DNA of 64,000 nucleotides, taken from positions 992,001-1,056,000 of the forward strand of contig NZ_JAAIKE010000001.1 in assembly GCF_010915705.1 (NCBI RefSeq), in the 5' to 3' direction. Each line of letters starts with the position of its first letter. Positions within the stretch are counted from its first letter, which is position 1. A program made the translations under genes and the position numbers. Source of the DNA: Pseudotabrizicola algicola (GTDB lineage: Bacteria; Pseudomonadota; Alphaproteobacteria; Rhodobacterales; Rhodobacteraceae). Positions 38,656 to 47,054 of the stretch are shown here, piece after piece. Under the pieces are notes generated by a model. It was not told the DNA's origin and did no database searches. It saw only the letters and a program-made list of their open reading frames with translations.

Positions 38656-39432
38656 TCAGGTCCCCGCCCGCAGCCGCGGAGCCTCCACCGCCGTGCGGAA
38701 CTCGGCCAGCACCTGCTCGGCCCCGTGGATCTGCGACAGCCGCAGCAGCGAAAAGCGCACCCGCGCCACCTCGGTGTAATAGGTCAGGAAGGCCGCATTC
38801 AGCGCCGCGCCGGTCACCGCGCCGATGACCGGAACCGCCTGCGCCGCCAGCTTTTGCCCCAGCGCGCCCGCCAGCTTGGGCGCCACGCTCGCAATCACCT
38901 TGTGAACCGCAGGCCCGGTCAGCGTCAGCCGCGCCGAAAAGAAACTGGTGTTGATCCCGTCATCCTCGTCCAGCGGACTGCCCGCGCCAAAAACGCGGAT
39001 GCATTCGGCCCGGATCGCCGGATCGTCGGGGTCGAACCCCTCGGCCCGTGCCGCCTGCCGGATCGCATGCAGGATCACCGTCACCGTAACGGGCAGTTCC
39101 GCAAGCGCCGTCGGCACCCCGCCCGCGCCGCCCGCCGCCCCCGCCGCCATCGCCGCAAACAGCGGCCCGCGCGGCCCGCTGTCGGGCAGCCGTTCCGCCT
39201 GCCCCGCCACCGCCATCGCCGCCGACAGGGCCTGCGCCACCACGCGCTCGATCTGGGCGCGGTAAACCTCGGGCATCAGCGCAAGCTGCTTTTCCAGCCG
39301 CCCGCCCAGACGGTTGACAAGACTGATCACCGGCCCGTTCGCACGCCGGTGCCGCGCGGCCAGATCGCGGATTTCCGGCAAGGCATCGCCGGGGGGCACA
39401 ACAAGCGGGTGATCGGGCGATATCGGGTCCAT
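38656..39432 (-). CDS. EcsC family protein
   Basis: 258 residues. Helical protein with a glycine/alanine-rich central section (AAMAAGAAGGAGGVPTALAELPVTVTVILHAIRQAA) and C-terminal IGAVTGAALNAAFLTYYTEVARVRFSLLRL, the pattern of the EcsC domain first described in the Bacillus Ecs ABC transporter operon. The biochemical role of stand-alone EcsC proteins is unknown. Separate transcription unit, convergent with ptsP. Confidence 0.85.
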   Translation of the reverse strand: MDPISPDHPLVVPPGDALPEIRDLAARHRRANGPVISLVNRLGGRLEKQLALMPEVYRAQIERVVAQALSAAMAVAGQAERLPDSGPRGPLFAAMAAGAAGGAGGVPTALAELPVTVTVILHAIRQAARAEGFDPDDPAIRAECIRVFGAGSPLDEDDGINTSFFSARLTLTGPAVHKVIASVAPKLAGALGQKLAAQAVPVIGAVTGAALNAAFLTYYTEVARVRFSLLRLSQIHGAEQVLAEFRTAVEAPRLRAGT

Positions 39433-39543
39433 GTCCCATGATATGGGGGGCTTTTGCGGGGGCGCAATGGTCCTTCCTCTGCGCCCCGCACATCCGGCGC
39501 AAATGGGCCGGTCCGGGCGCAGGGCGGCGCGCGCGCGCCGGGC

Positions 39544-40032
39544 TCAGGTGGCCTTCGTCACCGCGCCCGTCACCTTGTCCCAGGCCCCCGCCTTCAGCGC
39601 CAGACCCAGCACACGGTCGGGGTTGGTGGGCGGCGGCATCACCACCCCTTCCAGTTTGCGAAAACCGAAGCGCCCGTAATAGGGCGCATCGCCCACCAGC
39701 AGCACCCGCTCCCAGCCCAGACGCCGCGCCTCGGCCAGACTTTCGTTGATAAGCAGCCCGCCAAGCCCCTCGCCCTGCCGCGTCGGATGCACCGCGACCG
39801 GCCCCAAGAGCAGCACATCCTGCCCGCCCACCAGCGCAGGCCAGTAGCGGATCACGGCGGCCAGCGCGCCGCTCTCGTCCCGCAGGGTCAGGCACAGCGC
39901 CGCCACCGTCGGCACCCCTTCGCGCAGGCGGTAGGAAGAAAGCGCCGTGCGGCCCGGCGCAAAGCACAGGTCATACAGCGCCTCGACCTCCCACCAGTCG
40001 TCCTCGGTCTCTTCCTCCAGCCTGTATACCAC
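39544..40032 (-). CDS. GNAT family N-acetyltransferase
   Basis: 162 residues from a GTG at 40032 that has AGGAGG five bases upstream; the longer frame adds residues without similarity. The acetyl-CoA motif is LGPVAVHPTRQGEGLGGLLI, followed by GWERVLLVGDAPYYGRFGF, the pattern of predicted N-acetyltransferases of the YhbS type. The substrate is unknown. Confidence 0.85.
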   Translation of the reverse strand: MVYRLEEETEDDWWEVEALYDLCFAPGRTALSSYRLREGVPTVAALCLTLRDESGALAAVIRYWPALVGGQDVLLLGPVAVHPTRQGEGLGGLLINESLAEARRLGWERVLLVGDAPYYGRFGFRKLEGVVMPPPTNPDRVLGLALKAGAWDKVTGAVTKAT

Positions 40033-40175
40033 GACCGCCTCCTGCCCTCTTGCCGCGCACCTCACCCTCGCAGGCAGCGGCGATTCCGCGCACTTCCCTG
40101 TGGCATGCGCCCGTAACATGCGATTATGTCAGGTTCAAATCCCCATTCCCCTTCCTGACAGACAGAGCCGCCCCC

Positions 40176-40763
40176 ATGTTCTACCGCCCCCGAGACGGCC
40201 ACGGCCTGCCCCACAACCCCTTCAACGCCATCGTCACCCCGCGCCCGATCGGCTGGATTTCCACCACCGGACCCTTGGGCGACAATCTGGCCCCCTATTC
40301 CTTCTTCAACGCGGTGGCCTATGTGCCGCCGCAGGTGATGTTCGCCTCGACGGGGGCCAAGGACAGCCTTGCCAACCTGCAAGACACAGGGGTATTTGCC
40401 GTCAACATTGTCGCCGCCGCGCAGCTTGACCGGATGAGCCAGACCTCCGCCGCCCTGCCGCGCGGCACCGATGAATTCACCGCCGCCGGGGTCGGCAAAG
40501 CGCCCTGCCTCAGCATCGACTGCCCCCGCGTCGCCGATGCCCCCGCCACCCTCGAATGCAAGGTGACCCAGATCGTCACCCTCGAAGGCCGCGACAATTT
40601 CCTGATCCTTGGCGAGGTGACGGGCATCCACCTGCGCGACGACTGTCTGGTGAATGGCCGTTTCGATCCTGCCCGCTACCACCCCCTCGCCCGAATGGGC
40701 TATCGCGACTACGCCGTGGTGCGCGAGGTGTTCGAACACCTGCGCCCCGACGACCGGCCCTGA
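40176..40763 (+). CDS. Flavin reductase-like/FMN-binding split-barrel protein
   Basis: 195 residues. Landmarks of the flavin_reductase-like family: NPFNAIVTPRPIGWISTTGP, NLAPYSFFNAVAYVPPQVMF, DTGVFAVNIV, and LECKVTQIVTLEGRDNFLILGEV. Members bind FMN and either reduce free flavin or act as FMN-dependent oxidoreductases. ATG at 40176 (MFYRPRDGHGLP); ribosome-binding sequence poor. Divergent from the GNAT gene. Confidence 0.88.
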   Translation: MFYRPRDGHGLPHNPFNAIVTPRPIGWISTTGPLGDNLAPYSFFNAVAYVPPQVMFASTGAKDSLANLQDTGVFAVNIVAAAQLDRMSQTSAALPRGTDEFTAAGVGKAPCLSIDCPRVADAPATLECKVTQIVTLEGRDNFLILGEVTGIHLRDDCLVNGRFDPARYHPLARMGYRDYAVVREVFEHLRPDDRP

Positions 40764-41228
40764 CAGGGGGCGGGCCGACCCCGCCCTCTGGCTGCGCCTT
40801 GTGGTGTGGTGGGGCGCGGGGCCAGCGAGGCGCACCGCCCCGCGCTAGACCAGGGCAAGACCGGCCCCCGCCCGACCATGCCCCCTCGCGGGGCGGTGCG
40901 GGCGCGGCGCGCAAAGCCAGACAACGCGGGCGCGCGCAGGGGGCGACGGGCGCGGGGGCTGGCTGGGCGACGGGCCGGGCGACGGGCGGGGCCGCCCGCC
41001 TGCCTAAAACCTCGGGCCAATCCGGCAGGCCCTGCAGGGCCAAACCGCCTCCCCCGCGTGCCAGAGCCGCACCCTCTCCGCGCACAAAGATAAACAAACC
41101 GTTAATCACGCAGGTCTAAGCCATTGCTATGAAACAGATTTGCAATCTGTAACACGCTGGAACACGCCCTCTTCCCCCGCCCGCCCGACCGTCCTAAGAT
41201 CGGCCCGACCCCAGGCACGAGGCCCCCA
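40764..41228. other. 465-bp GC-extreme intergenic region before mtnP, with palindrome ACAGATT-TGC-AATCTGT
   Basis: The left 320 bp is extremely GC-rich with runs such as GGGCGACGGGCCGGGCGACGG. It has open frames on both strands but no ribosome-binding sequences or family similarity, so I call no gene. The right 140 bp is AT-richer and contains the 17-bp palindrome (41134-41150), the best candidate promoter/operator for the mtnP operon. Confidence 0.55.
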
Positions 41229-42095
41229 ATGGACAGGATGATCGGCATTATCGGCGGCTCCGGCCTCTACCAGATCGACGGGCTGGAAGGCGCCTCCTGG
41301 GTCAAGGTCAAGACCCCCTGGGGCAAGCCCTCGGACGAGGTTCTGGTGGGCCGACTCGCCGGCGTCGCCATGGCCTTCCTGCCCCGCCACGGGCGCGGCC
41401 ATGTCCATTCCCCCTCCAGCGTGAACCACCGCGCCAATATCGACGCCCTCAAGCGCCTCGGCTGCACCGATCTGGTGGCCCTCTCGGCGGTGGGGTCCCT
41501 GCGGGAAGACTACGAACCGGGCCACTTCGTGCTGGTCGAGCAGTATATCGACCGCACCTTCGCCCGCGAAACCTCCTTCTTCGGCACGGGCTGCGTGGCC
41601 CATGTCGGCTTTTCCCACCCCACCTGCGCGCCCCTGTCGGCGCAGGTCGCCGCCGCCGCCCGCGCCGCAGGGGCGCGGCTGCATGAAGGGGCGACCTATC
41701 TCGCGATGGAGGGGCCGCAATTCTCGACCCTCGCCGAAAGCAGGCTCTACCGGCAATGGGGGGCCGACCTGATCGGCATGACCGGCCTGCCCGAGGCCAA
41801 ACTCGCTCGCGAGGCCGAGCTTTGCTACGCCAGCCTTGCCATGGTCACCGATTTCGACTGCTGGCACCCCTCGCACGGGGCGGTGGACGTGGCGCAGGTG
41901 GTGGCGACCATGGGGCGCAACGCGGGGCTGGCACGCGATATCGTGGCCCGCCTGCCCGCGCTGCTCGGCCCCACCAACCCCCCCTGCCCGCAAGGCTGCG
42001 ACCGGGCGCTCGACCACGCCATCATGACCGCCCCCGCCCTGCGCGACCCCGACCTGTTGGCCAAGCTGGACGCGGTGGCAGGACGGGTTCTGTGA
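41229..42095 (+). CDS. mtnP: S-methyl-5'-thioadenosine phosphorylase
   Basis: Cleaves MTA, a by-product of polyamine and homoserine-lactone synthesis, to adenine and methylthioribose-1-phosphate. 288 residues, PNP family: MIGIIGGSGLYQIDGLE at the N-terminus, FLPRHGRGHVHSPSSVNHRANI (phosphate/ribose site), LSAVGSLRE, TYLAMEGPQFSTLAESRLYR, and GMTGLPEAKLAREAELCYAS. ATG at 41229 is preceded by CGAGG; a second in-frame ATG lies nine bases later. Operon with the next two genes; Apt converts the adenine to AMP. Confidence 0.95.
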   Translation: MDRMIGIIGGSGLYQIDGLEGASWVKVKTPWGKPSDEVLVGRLAGVAMAFLPRHGRGHVHSPSSVNHRANIDALKRLGCTDLVALSAVGSLREDYEPGHFVLVEQYIDRTFARETSFFGTGCVAHVGFSHPTCAPLSAQVAAAARAAGARLHEGATYLAMEGPQFSTLAESRLYRQWGADLIGMTGLPEAKLAREAELCYASLAMVTDFDCWHPSHGAVDVAQVVATMGRNAGLARDIVARLPALLGPTNPPCPQGCDRALDHAIMTAPALRDPDLLAKLDAVAGRVL

Positions 42096-42757
42096 CCCGT
42101 CACCGGTGGCTGGCGGCCTGCCTGAGCCTGATGGCCGCGCCGTCGCTGGCCTCGGACGGCGTGAAGGTTGACGGGCTGTTGCCGGATGCCGATTTCTTCC
42201 GCGCCGCCACCTGTGGCGCCGCCCCCGGCGAACCCTGCCGGCAAGAGCCGTTACTTTGGCCCAAGACCGCGCTGACCCTCGCCGTCCTCCCCTCTGACGT
42301 GGAAACCGGCCGCTTCATCCCGCTTCTGCTGTCGGTCAGCGTGGATTATGCCCTGCTCCAGATGAACCGCGCCGGATCGGGTCTGACGATCACGCGGGTC
42401 GACGGACCAGAGGCCGACATCCGCCTGCGCCTGACCGATGCCGCCGAAGGGAGCCTTATGCCCGACGTGCCGGGGTTCAGCGCTCCGGGGGAAATGGGGG
42501 TCGGATACGCCACGGTCTGGTCCACGCCCGACAACCGCATCACCGAGGCGTCGATCCTGATCTCGGCGCAGATTTCTCCCGCCGACATTGTCTCGGTGGT
42601 GCTGGAGGAAATCTACCAGTCGACCGGACCCCTGTTTGACATCGACAGCCCCGCCTATGAGGGCGTATCCATCTTGTCACAAAACGCCAATTCCACCGTG
42701 ACCATCGCGGGACAAGACGCCGCCCTGCTGCGGCATCTCTATCCGCCTGAACCCTGA
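42092..42757 (+). CDS. Secreted protein between mtnP and apt, unknown function
   Basis: 221 residues starting with a GTG that overlaps the mtnP stop (GTGA). Signal peptide ([21 protein letters not shown]), then a domain with two cysteines ([13 protein letters not shown]), [32 protein letters not shown], and a C-terminal [12 protein letters not shown]...[13 protein letters not shown]. The C-terminal arrangement recalls DUF2927 proteins (EEITQ..G, DRLLLR.LYDP), but this is a weak, remembered resemblance. A periplasmic protein coupled translationally to a cytosolic salvage enzyme is odd. Confidence 0.75.
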   Translation: MTRHRWLAACLSLMAAPSLASDGVKVDGLLPDADFFRAATCGAAPGEPCRQEPLLWPKTALTLAVLPSDVETGRFIPLLLSVSVDYALLQMNRAGSGLTITRVDGPEADIRLRLTDAAEGSLMPDVPGFSAPGEMGVGYATVWSTPDNRITEASILISAQISPADIVSVVLEEIYQSTGPLFDIDSPAYEGVSILSQNANSTVTIAGQDAALLRHLYPPEP

Positions 42758-42768
42758 AAGCCCGCCGC

Positions 42769-43308
42769 ATGAGCCCTGCCAAGACCGTCAAGGATTACAT
42801 CCGCACCATCGTCGACTTCCCGCACGAGGGCATCCTGTTCCGCGATGTGACCACGCTGTTTGCCGATCCGCGCGGGTTCCGGATGTGCGTCGACCAGCTG
42901 CTCGCGCCCTATGTCGGGGTGCGGATCGACAAGGTGGTGGGGCTGGAGGCGCGCGGCTTCATCCTTGGCGGCGCGGTGGCGCACCAACTGTCCACCGGCT
43001 TTGTGCCGATCCGCAAGAAGGGCAAGCTCCCCGGCCAGACCATCAGCCAGGCCTATACGCTGGAATACGGCGAGGCGGTGGTCGAGGTGCATGAAGACTC
43101 GATGCAACCCGGAGAGACGGTGCTGCTGGTCGATGATCTTCTGGCCACCGGCGGCACCGCCGAAGCCGGGATCAAGCTGATCGAGCGGCTGGGCGCGCGG
43201 GTGGCGGGTTGCGCCTTTGTCGTCGATCTGCCCGATCTCGGCGGACGCAAACGGCTGGAGACGATGGGGATGGATGTTCATGCCCTCTGCGCGTTCGAGG
43301 GGCTTTAG
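42769..43308 (+). CDS. apt: Adenine phosphoribosyltransferase
   Basis: Adenine plus PRPP to AMP. 179 residues, standard length. [19 protein letters not shown] at the N-terminus, [42 protein letters not shown], and the PRPP loop [17 protein letters not shown]. It begins 11 bp after the secreted-protein gene and completes the MTA-to-AMP salvage route of this operon. Confidence 0.97.
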   Translation: MSPAKTVKDYIRTIVDFPHEGILFRDVTTLFADPRGFRMCVDQLLAPYVGVRIDKVVGLEARGFILGGAVAHQLSTGFVPIRKKGKLPGQTISQAYTLEYGEAVVEVHEDSMQPGETVLLVDDLLATGGTAEAGIKLIERLGARVAGCAFVVDLPDLGGRKRLETMGMDVHALCAFEGL

Positions 43309-43455
43309 GCGCAGTGGCCTGTGACATGGGCGTTAACCGCGTTTTAGCGAATCGCCCTTAGACAAAACCGGCGAGGTCACACACCGCGCTGTTGCTTGCA
43401 CCGGGCGAATAGCCCCACTGGCGTGCTGCTTGCAATCACACGTCACACGACAACC

Positions 43456-43484
43456 GCCCCGCCGGGCCTTGAATCCGGCGGGGC
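43456..43484. terminator. Strong hairpin between apt and chrA
   Basis: GCCCCGCCGG, loop GCCTTGAAT, CCGGCGGGGC: a perfect 10-bp stem followed by TACTGTCTT. It lies 147 bp after apt and 42 bp before chrA, so it could be the apt terminator, the 3' end of a small leader RNA, or part of the chrA leader. The preceding 90 bp carry two related copies of a GCTGYTTGCA motif. Confidence 0.5.
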
Positions 43485-43526
43485 TACTGTCTTGCGAATG
43501 TGATCCGGTGCGCCTAGCCTGCGGCC

Positions 43527-44768
43527 ATGACAGTGACCCGCTCCGAGCTGACCCGCACCTTTGCCCGCATCGGGCTTTTGTCCTTTGGCGGGCCTGCGGC
43601 GCAGATTGCCCTGATGCACCGCATCCTGGTGACCGAACGCAAATGGCTGACCGAAAAGGATTATCTTTCAGCCCTGTCTTTCTGCATGCTGCTGCCCGGT
43701 CCGGAAGCGATGCAGCTTGCCACATGGGCGGGCTGGCGGCTGCACGGCACATGGGGCGGGCTGATCGCGGGGGGGCTGTTCGTGCTGCCGGGCGCGGTGG
43801 TGGTGCTGGCGCTGACAATGGCCTATGCGGCTTGGGGTGATCTGCCTGTCATGCAGGCGCTGTTTCTGGGCGTGCAGGCGGCGGTGATCGCCATTGTCAT
43901 CGAGGCGCTGATGCGCGTGGCAAAGCGCGCCCTGCGGGGCGTATCGGCCTATGCGATTGCGACACTGGCTTTTCTTGGCCTGTTCTTCCTGAACCTGCCT
44001 TTTCCCGTCATCATTCTGGCGGCGGGGCTTTGGGGGCTGCTGACCGCGCGGGGCAATCCGGCGGCGCTGCCCGAGGTCACGGCACCGCGCACGCTGCCCA
44101 CCCTTCTGCTATGGCTTGCGGTCTGGCTGGTCCCGCTGGGTCTTTTGTGGCTTTATGGCGGAATCCTGTTCGACATCGGCTGGTTCTTTTCCAAGCTGGC
44201 GGTGCTGACCTTCGGCGGGGCCTATGCGGTGCTTGCGTGGATGACCCAGGAGGTGGTGACCGTGCAGGGCTGGCTGACCACATCGCAGATGATGGCCGGC
44301 CTCGGGCTTGCAGAAACCACCCCCGGCCCGCTGATCCTTGTGAACGAATTCGTCGGCTTCATGGCCGGCTATGGCGCGTCCGGCTGGGCCTTGGGCATCG
44401 CGGGCGCGGTGGTGACACTATGGATGACCTTCGTTCCCTGCTTCTTGTGGATTTTCGTGGCTGCTCCTTACCTTTCGCGCATCACCGCCGATCCGCGCCT
44501 TGCCGGTGCGCTGAGCGCGATCATGGCGGCGGTGGTCGGCGTCATCGCGAATCTGTCGCTGTGGTTCGCGTTGCACCTGCTGTTCGGCACGATCACGCCG
44601 CTGCGTCTGGGGCCGCTGCATCTGATCCTGCCCGATCCGGCCAGCCTGAACCTTGCGGCCCTCGGCCTGTCGGCAGTTTCGGCCCTGATGCTGCTGTGGC
44701 TCCATCGCCCCTTGTGGCAGGTGCTGGCCGTCTCGGCAGCGCTTGCGGTCGCAATCAGTGCCGCCTGA
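43527..44768 (+). CDS. chrA: Chromate transporter, long-chain CHR family
   Basis: 413 residues, two homologous membrane halves. Half one: RIGLLSFGGPAAQIALMHR, FCMLLPGPEAMQLATWAGW; half two: KLAVLTFGGAYAVLAWMTQE, GLAETTPGPLILVNEFVGFMAGY. The FGG...PGP signatures of the chromate ion transporter family occur in each half, as in the bidomain (LCHR) type, which exports chromate; some members have no role in chromate resistance. No chrB-like regulator is adjacent. Confidence 0.92.
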   Translation: MTVTRSELTRTFARIGLLSFGGPAAQIALMHRILVTERKWLTEKDYLSALSFCMLLPGPEAMQLATWAGWRLHGTWGGLIAGGLFVLPGAVVVLALTMAYAAWGDLPVMQALFLGVQAAVIAIVIEALMRVAKRALRGVSAYAIATLAFLGLFFLNLPFPVIILAAGLWGLLTARGNPAALPEVTAPRTLPTLLLWLAVWLVPLGLLWLYGGILFDIGWFFSKLAVLTFGGAYAVLAWMTQEVVTVQGWLTTSQMMAGLGLAETTPGPLILVNEFVGFMAGYGASGWALGIAGAVVTLWMTFVPCFLWIFVAAPYLSRITADPRLAGALSAIMAAVVGVIANLSLWFALHLLFGTITPLRLGPLHLILPDPASLNLAALGLSAVSALMLLWLHRPLWQVLAVSAALAVAISAA

Positions 44769-44827
44769 CCCCTTTTCATCGGGGGCAAATCCCCTATGCT
44801 GACCAGAAGAAGAACTGAGGATGTAGC

Positions 44828-45286
44828 ATGGCGCGGTCTATCGATTACGGAAATCTGATGCATCGCGCGATGCGTAACCTGATCCAGTCGGTGCTTGAGG
44901 ATGTAAGCCGGAACGGCCTGCCGGGGGCGCACCATTTTTTCATCACCTTTGACACCACCCATCCCGATGTGGAGATGGCAGAGTGGCTCAAGGCCCGGTA
45001 TCCGGCGGAAATGACCATCGTCATCCAACATTGGTTTGAAAATCTGGTCGTCACCGATGACGGTTTCACCATCACGCTCAATTTCGGCAACCAGCCTGAG
45101 CCGATGGTGATTCCCTTTGACGCGGTGCGCACCTTCGTGGACCCGTCGGTGGAATTCGGCCTGCGGTTCGAAAGCCATGCCGAAGAAGAGGATGAGGACG
45201 AGGAGGATGAGGAGGACGACGACGATGATCCGCCGCCCCATCACGATGCGCAGGTCGTCAGCCTCGACAAGTTCCGCAAACAATAG
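44828..45286 (+). CDS. sspB: SspB-type ClpXP adaptor
   Basis: 152 residues. N-terminal SspB fold (IDYGNLMHRAMRNLIQSVL, HHFFITFDTTHPDVEMAEWL, MTIVIQHWFENLVV, FGNQPEPMVIPFDAVRTFVDPSVEFGLRFE), then a flexible tail with an unbroken acidic stretch (about residues 119-133), a PPPHHD step, and a conserved C-terminal VVSLDKFRKQ that corresponds to the ClpX-binding tail of SspB adaptors. Delivers ssrA-tagged and other substrates to ClpXP. It precedes fumC as in other Rhodobacterales. Confidence 0.92.
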   Translation: MARSIDYGNLMHRAMRNLIQSVLEDVSRNGLPGAHHFFITFDTTHPDVEMAEWLKARYPAEMTIVIQHWFENLVVTDDGFTITLNFGNQPEPMVIPFDAVRTFVDPSVEFGLRFESHAEEEDEDEEDEEDDDDDPPPHHDAQVVSLDKFRKQ

Positions 45287-45342
45287 GCTTGCCGCCGGAA
45301 GCACCCGTTTTTGCTGCGGTATGCGACGGTATGCCAATTGAT

Positions 45343-45379
45343 TTTTGCTGCCCCGCACCGTAAGGACGGGGCAGCAAAA
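45343..45379. other. Perfect 13-bp hairpin immediately upstream of fumC
   Basis: TTTTGCTGCCCCG, an 11-base loop, CGGGGCAGCAAAA. The right arm ends one base before the fumC ribosome-binding sequence CAGGAGG. There is no T-run after the stem, so it is more likely a 5'-UTR structure or dyad operator than a terminator. A partial echo, TTTTTGCTGCGG, occurs 35 bp upstream. Confidence 0.65.
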
Positions 45380-45394
45380 TCAGGAGGCTTGCCG

Positions 45395-46789
45395 ATGTCC
45401 GCCACCCGTACCGAAACCGACAGCTTTGGCCCGCTCGAGGTTCCCGCCGACAAATACTGGGGCGCGCAGACGCAGCGCTCGATCATCAACTTCCCGATTG
45501 GCTGGGAAAAGCAGCCCGTTGCGATCATCCGCGCGCTGGGGGTGATCAAGAAGGCCTGCGCCTTGGTGAACGTCGATCAGGGCGACATCAGCCCCGAACT
45601 GGGCAATGCGATTGCGGCGGCGGCAACCGAGGTGATCGAGGGCAAGTTCGACGACAACTTCCCGCTGGTGGTCTGGCAGACCGGCTCTGGCACCCAGTCG
45701 AACATGAACGCGAACGAGGTGATCTCGAACCGCGCGATCGAGATGCTGGGCGGGGTGATGGGCAGCAAGAAGCCTGTGCATCCGAATGACCATGTGAACA
45801 TGGGCCAATCGTCAAATGACACCTTCCCCACCGCGATGCACGTCGCCACGGGGATGATGGCGCGCGATGTGCTGCTGCCGGGGCTGGAAAAGCTGCACGC
45901 GGCGCTGGTGGCGAAATCCGAAGAATTCAAGGATATCATCAAGATCGGCCGCACCCACACGCAGGATGCAACGCCGCTGACGCTAGGGCAGGAGTTTGGC
46001 GGCTATGCCAAGCAGGTCGAAAAGGGCATCGCCCGCGTCAAGATGTGCCTTCCCGACATTTTTGAACTGGCGCAGGGCGGCACCGCCGTCGGCACCGGCC
46101 TGAACACCCGTGTGGGCTGGGATACCCGCGTCGCCGCCCGCATCGCCGAGATCACCGGCCTGCCTTTCGTGACCGCACCCAACAAGTTCGAAGCCTTGGC
46201 GGCACATGATGCGATGGTGATGTTCTCGGGCGCGCTTAAAACCGTGGCGGCGGCTCTGTTCAAGATCGCCAATGACCTGCGGCTTCTGGGTTCCGGCCCT
46301 CGCTCGGGCTTGGGCGAGTTGATCTTGCCGGAAAATGAACCGGGCTCCTCGATCATGCCGGGCAAGGTGAACCCGACGCAGGCCGAGGCACTGACCATGG
46401 TCTGTGCCCATGTGATGGGCAATGACGCGGCCATCGGCTTTGCCGGATCGCAAGGGCATTTCGAGTTGAACGTCTATAACCCGATGATGTCGTATAACCT
46501 GCTGCAATCCATGCAGCTTCTGGGCGATGCGGCAGGGTCTTTCACCGACAACATGGTGGTGGGAACGCAGGCCAATGTGGCGCGCATCGACAAGCTGATG
46601 AAGGAATCGCTGATGCTTGTCACCGCTTTGGCCCCCACCATCGGCTATGACAACGCGACCAAAGTGGCCAAGACCGCCCACAAGAACGGCACCACCCTGA
46701 AGGAAGAGGCGATTGCCTTGGGCTTTGTCGATGCCGAAACCTTCGACCGCGTGGTGCGGCCCGAAGACATGATCGGCCCGAAAGGCTGA
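45395..46789 (+). CDS. fumC: Fumarate hydratase, class II
   Basis: 464 residues, iron-independent homotetrameric fumarase of the TCA cycle. [23 protein letters not shown] at the N-terminus, [40 protein letters not shown] (catalytic His), [17 protein letters not shown], and the fumarase signature [23 protein letters not shown] precedes the ATG at 45395. Its stop overlaps the start of the DUF4169 gene. Confidence 0.97.
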   Translation: MSATRTETDSFGPLEVPADKYWGAQTQRSIINFPIGWEKQPVAIIRALGVIKKACALVNVDQGDISPELGNAIAAAATEVIEGKFDDNFPLVVWQTGSGTQSNMNANEVISNRAIEMLGGVMGSKKPVHPNDHVNMGQSSNDTFPTAMHVATGMMARDVLLPGLEKLHAALVAKSEEFKDIIKIGRTHTQDATPLTLGQEFGGYAKQVEKGIARVKMCLPDIFELAQGGTAVGTGLNTRVGWDTRVAARIAEITGLPFVTAPNKFEALAAHDAMVMFSGALKTVAAALFKIANDLRLLGSGPRSGLGELILPENEPGSSIMPGKVNPTQAEALTMVCAHVMGNDAAIGFAGSQGHFELNVYNPMMSYNLLQSMQLLGDAAGSFTDNMVVGTQANVARIDKLMKESLMLVTALAPTIGYDNATKVAKTAHKNGTTLKEEAIALGFVDAETFDRVVRPEDMIGPKG

Positions 46790-46965
46790 TGGCCGAGATC
46801 GTCAACCTTCGCACCGTGAAAAAGCAGGCCGCCCGCAAGGCGGCCCGCGCGAAGGCTGATGAAAACGCCGCAAAGTTCGGACTGACCCGCGCAGAGCGGG
46901 ACAGGCAGAAGGCCGAGGCCGAAAAGGCCGCCCGCGATCTGGCGGCCCACAAGCGCGAACCCTAG
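46789..46965 (+). CDS. DUF4169 family small basic protein
   Basis: 58 codons starting with an ATG that overlaps the fumC TGA. The protein ([20 protein letters not shown] at the N-terminus, then FGLTRAERDRQKAEAEKAAR) is almost entirely lysine, arginine, alanine and glutamate and should be a single charged helix. Matches DUF4169, which sits next to fumC in many Rhodobacterales; the function is unknown. A GGGCGGGG-TTTA-CCCCGCCC hairpin overlaps its stop. Confidence 0.88.
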   Translation: MAEIVNLRTVKKQAARKAARAKADENAAKFGLTRAERDRQKAEAEKAARDLAAHKREP

Positions 46966-46984
46966 GGCGGGGTTTACCCCGCCC
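46965..46984 (+). terminator. Hairpin after fumC-DUF4169
   Basis: GGGCGGGG, loop TTTA, CCCCGCCC directly at the DUF4169 stop codon. A perfect 8-bp stem but no T-run; probable 3' end of the sspB/fumC unit. Confidence 0.6.
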
Positions 46985-47054
46985 GCCGCCGCCAGTGGGC
47001 GGGTGACACCGCCCTGCCCTTGCGACAGCGGCGCCGGCCTGCTAGGGCAGACCG

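Noticed and set aside
40131-40140. GGTTCAAATC, identical to a tRNA T-loop core
   Set aside because: The flanking bases do not form the 5-bp T-stem, and no acceptor, D or anticodon arm fits around it. It is the leader of the flavin reductase gene.
40806-41093. Short open frames in the GC-extreme spacer before mtnP
   Set aside because: Overlapping frames exist on both strands, with no ribosome-binding sequence, no recognisable domain and arginine/alanine/proline-biased composition.
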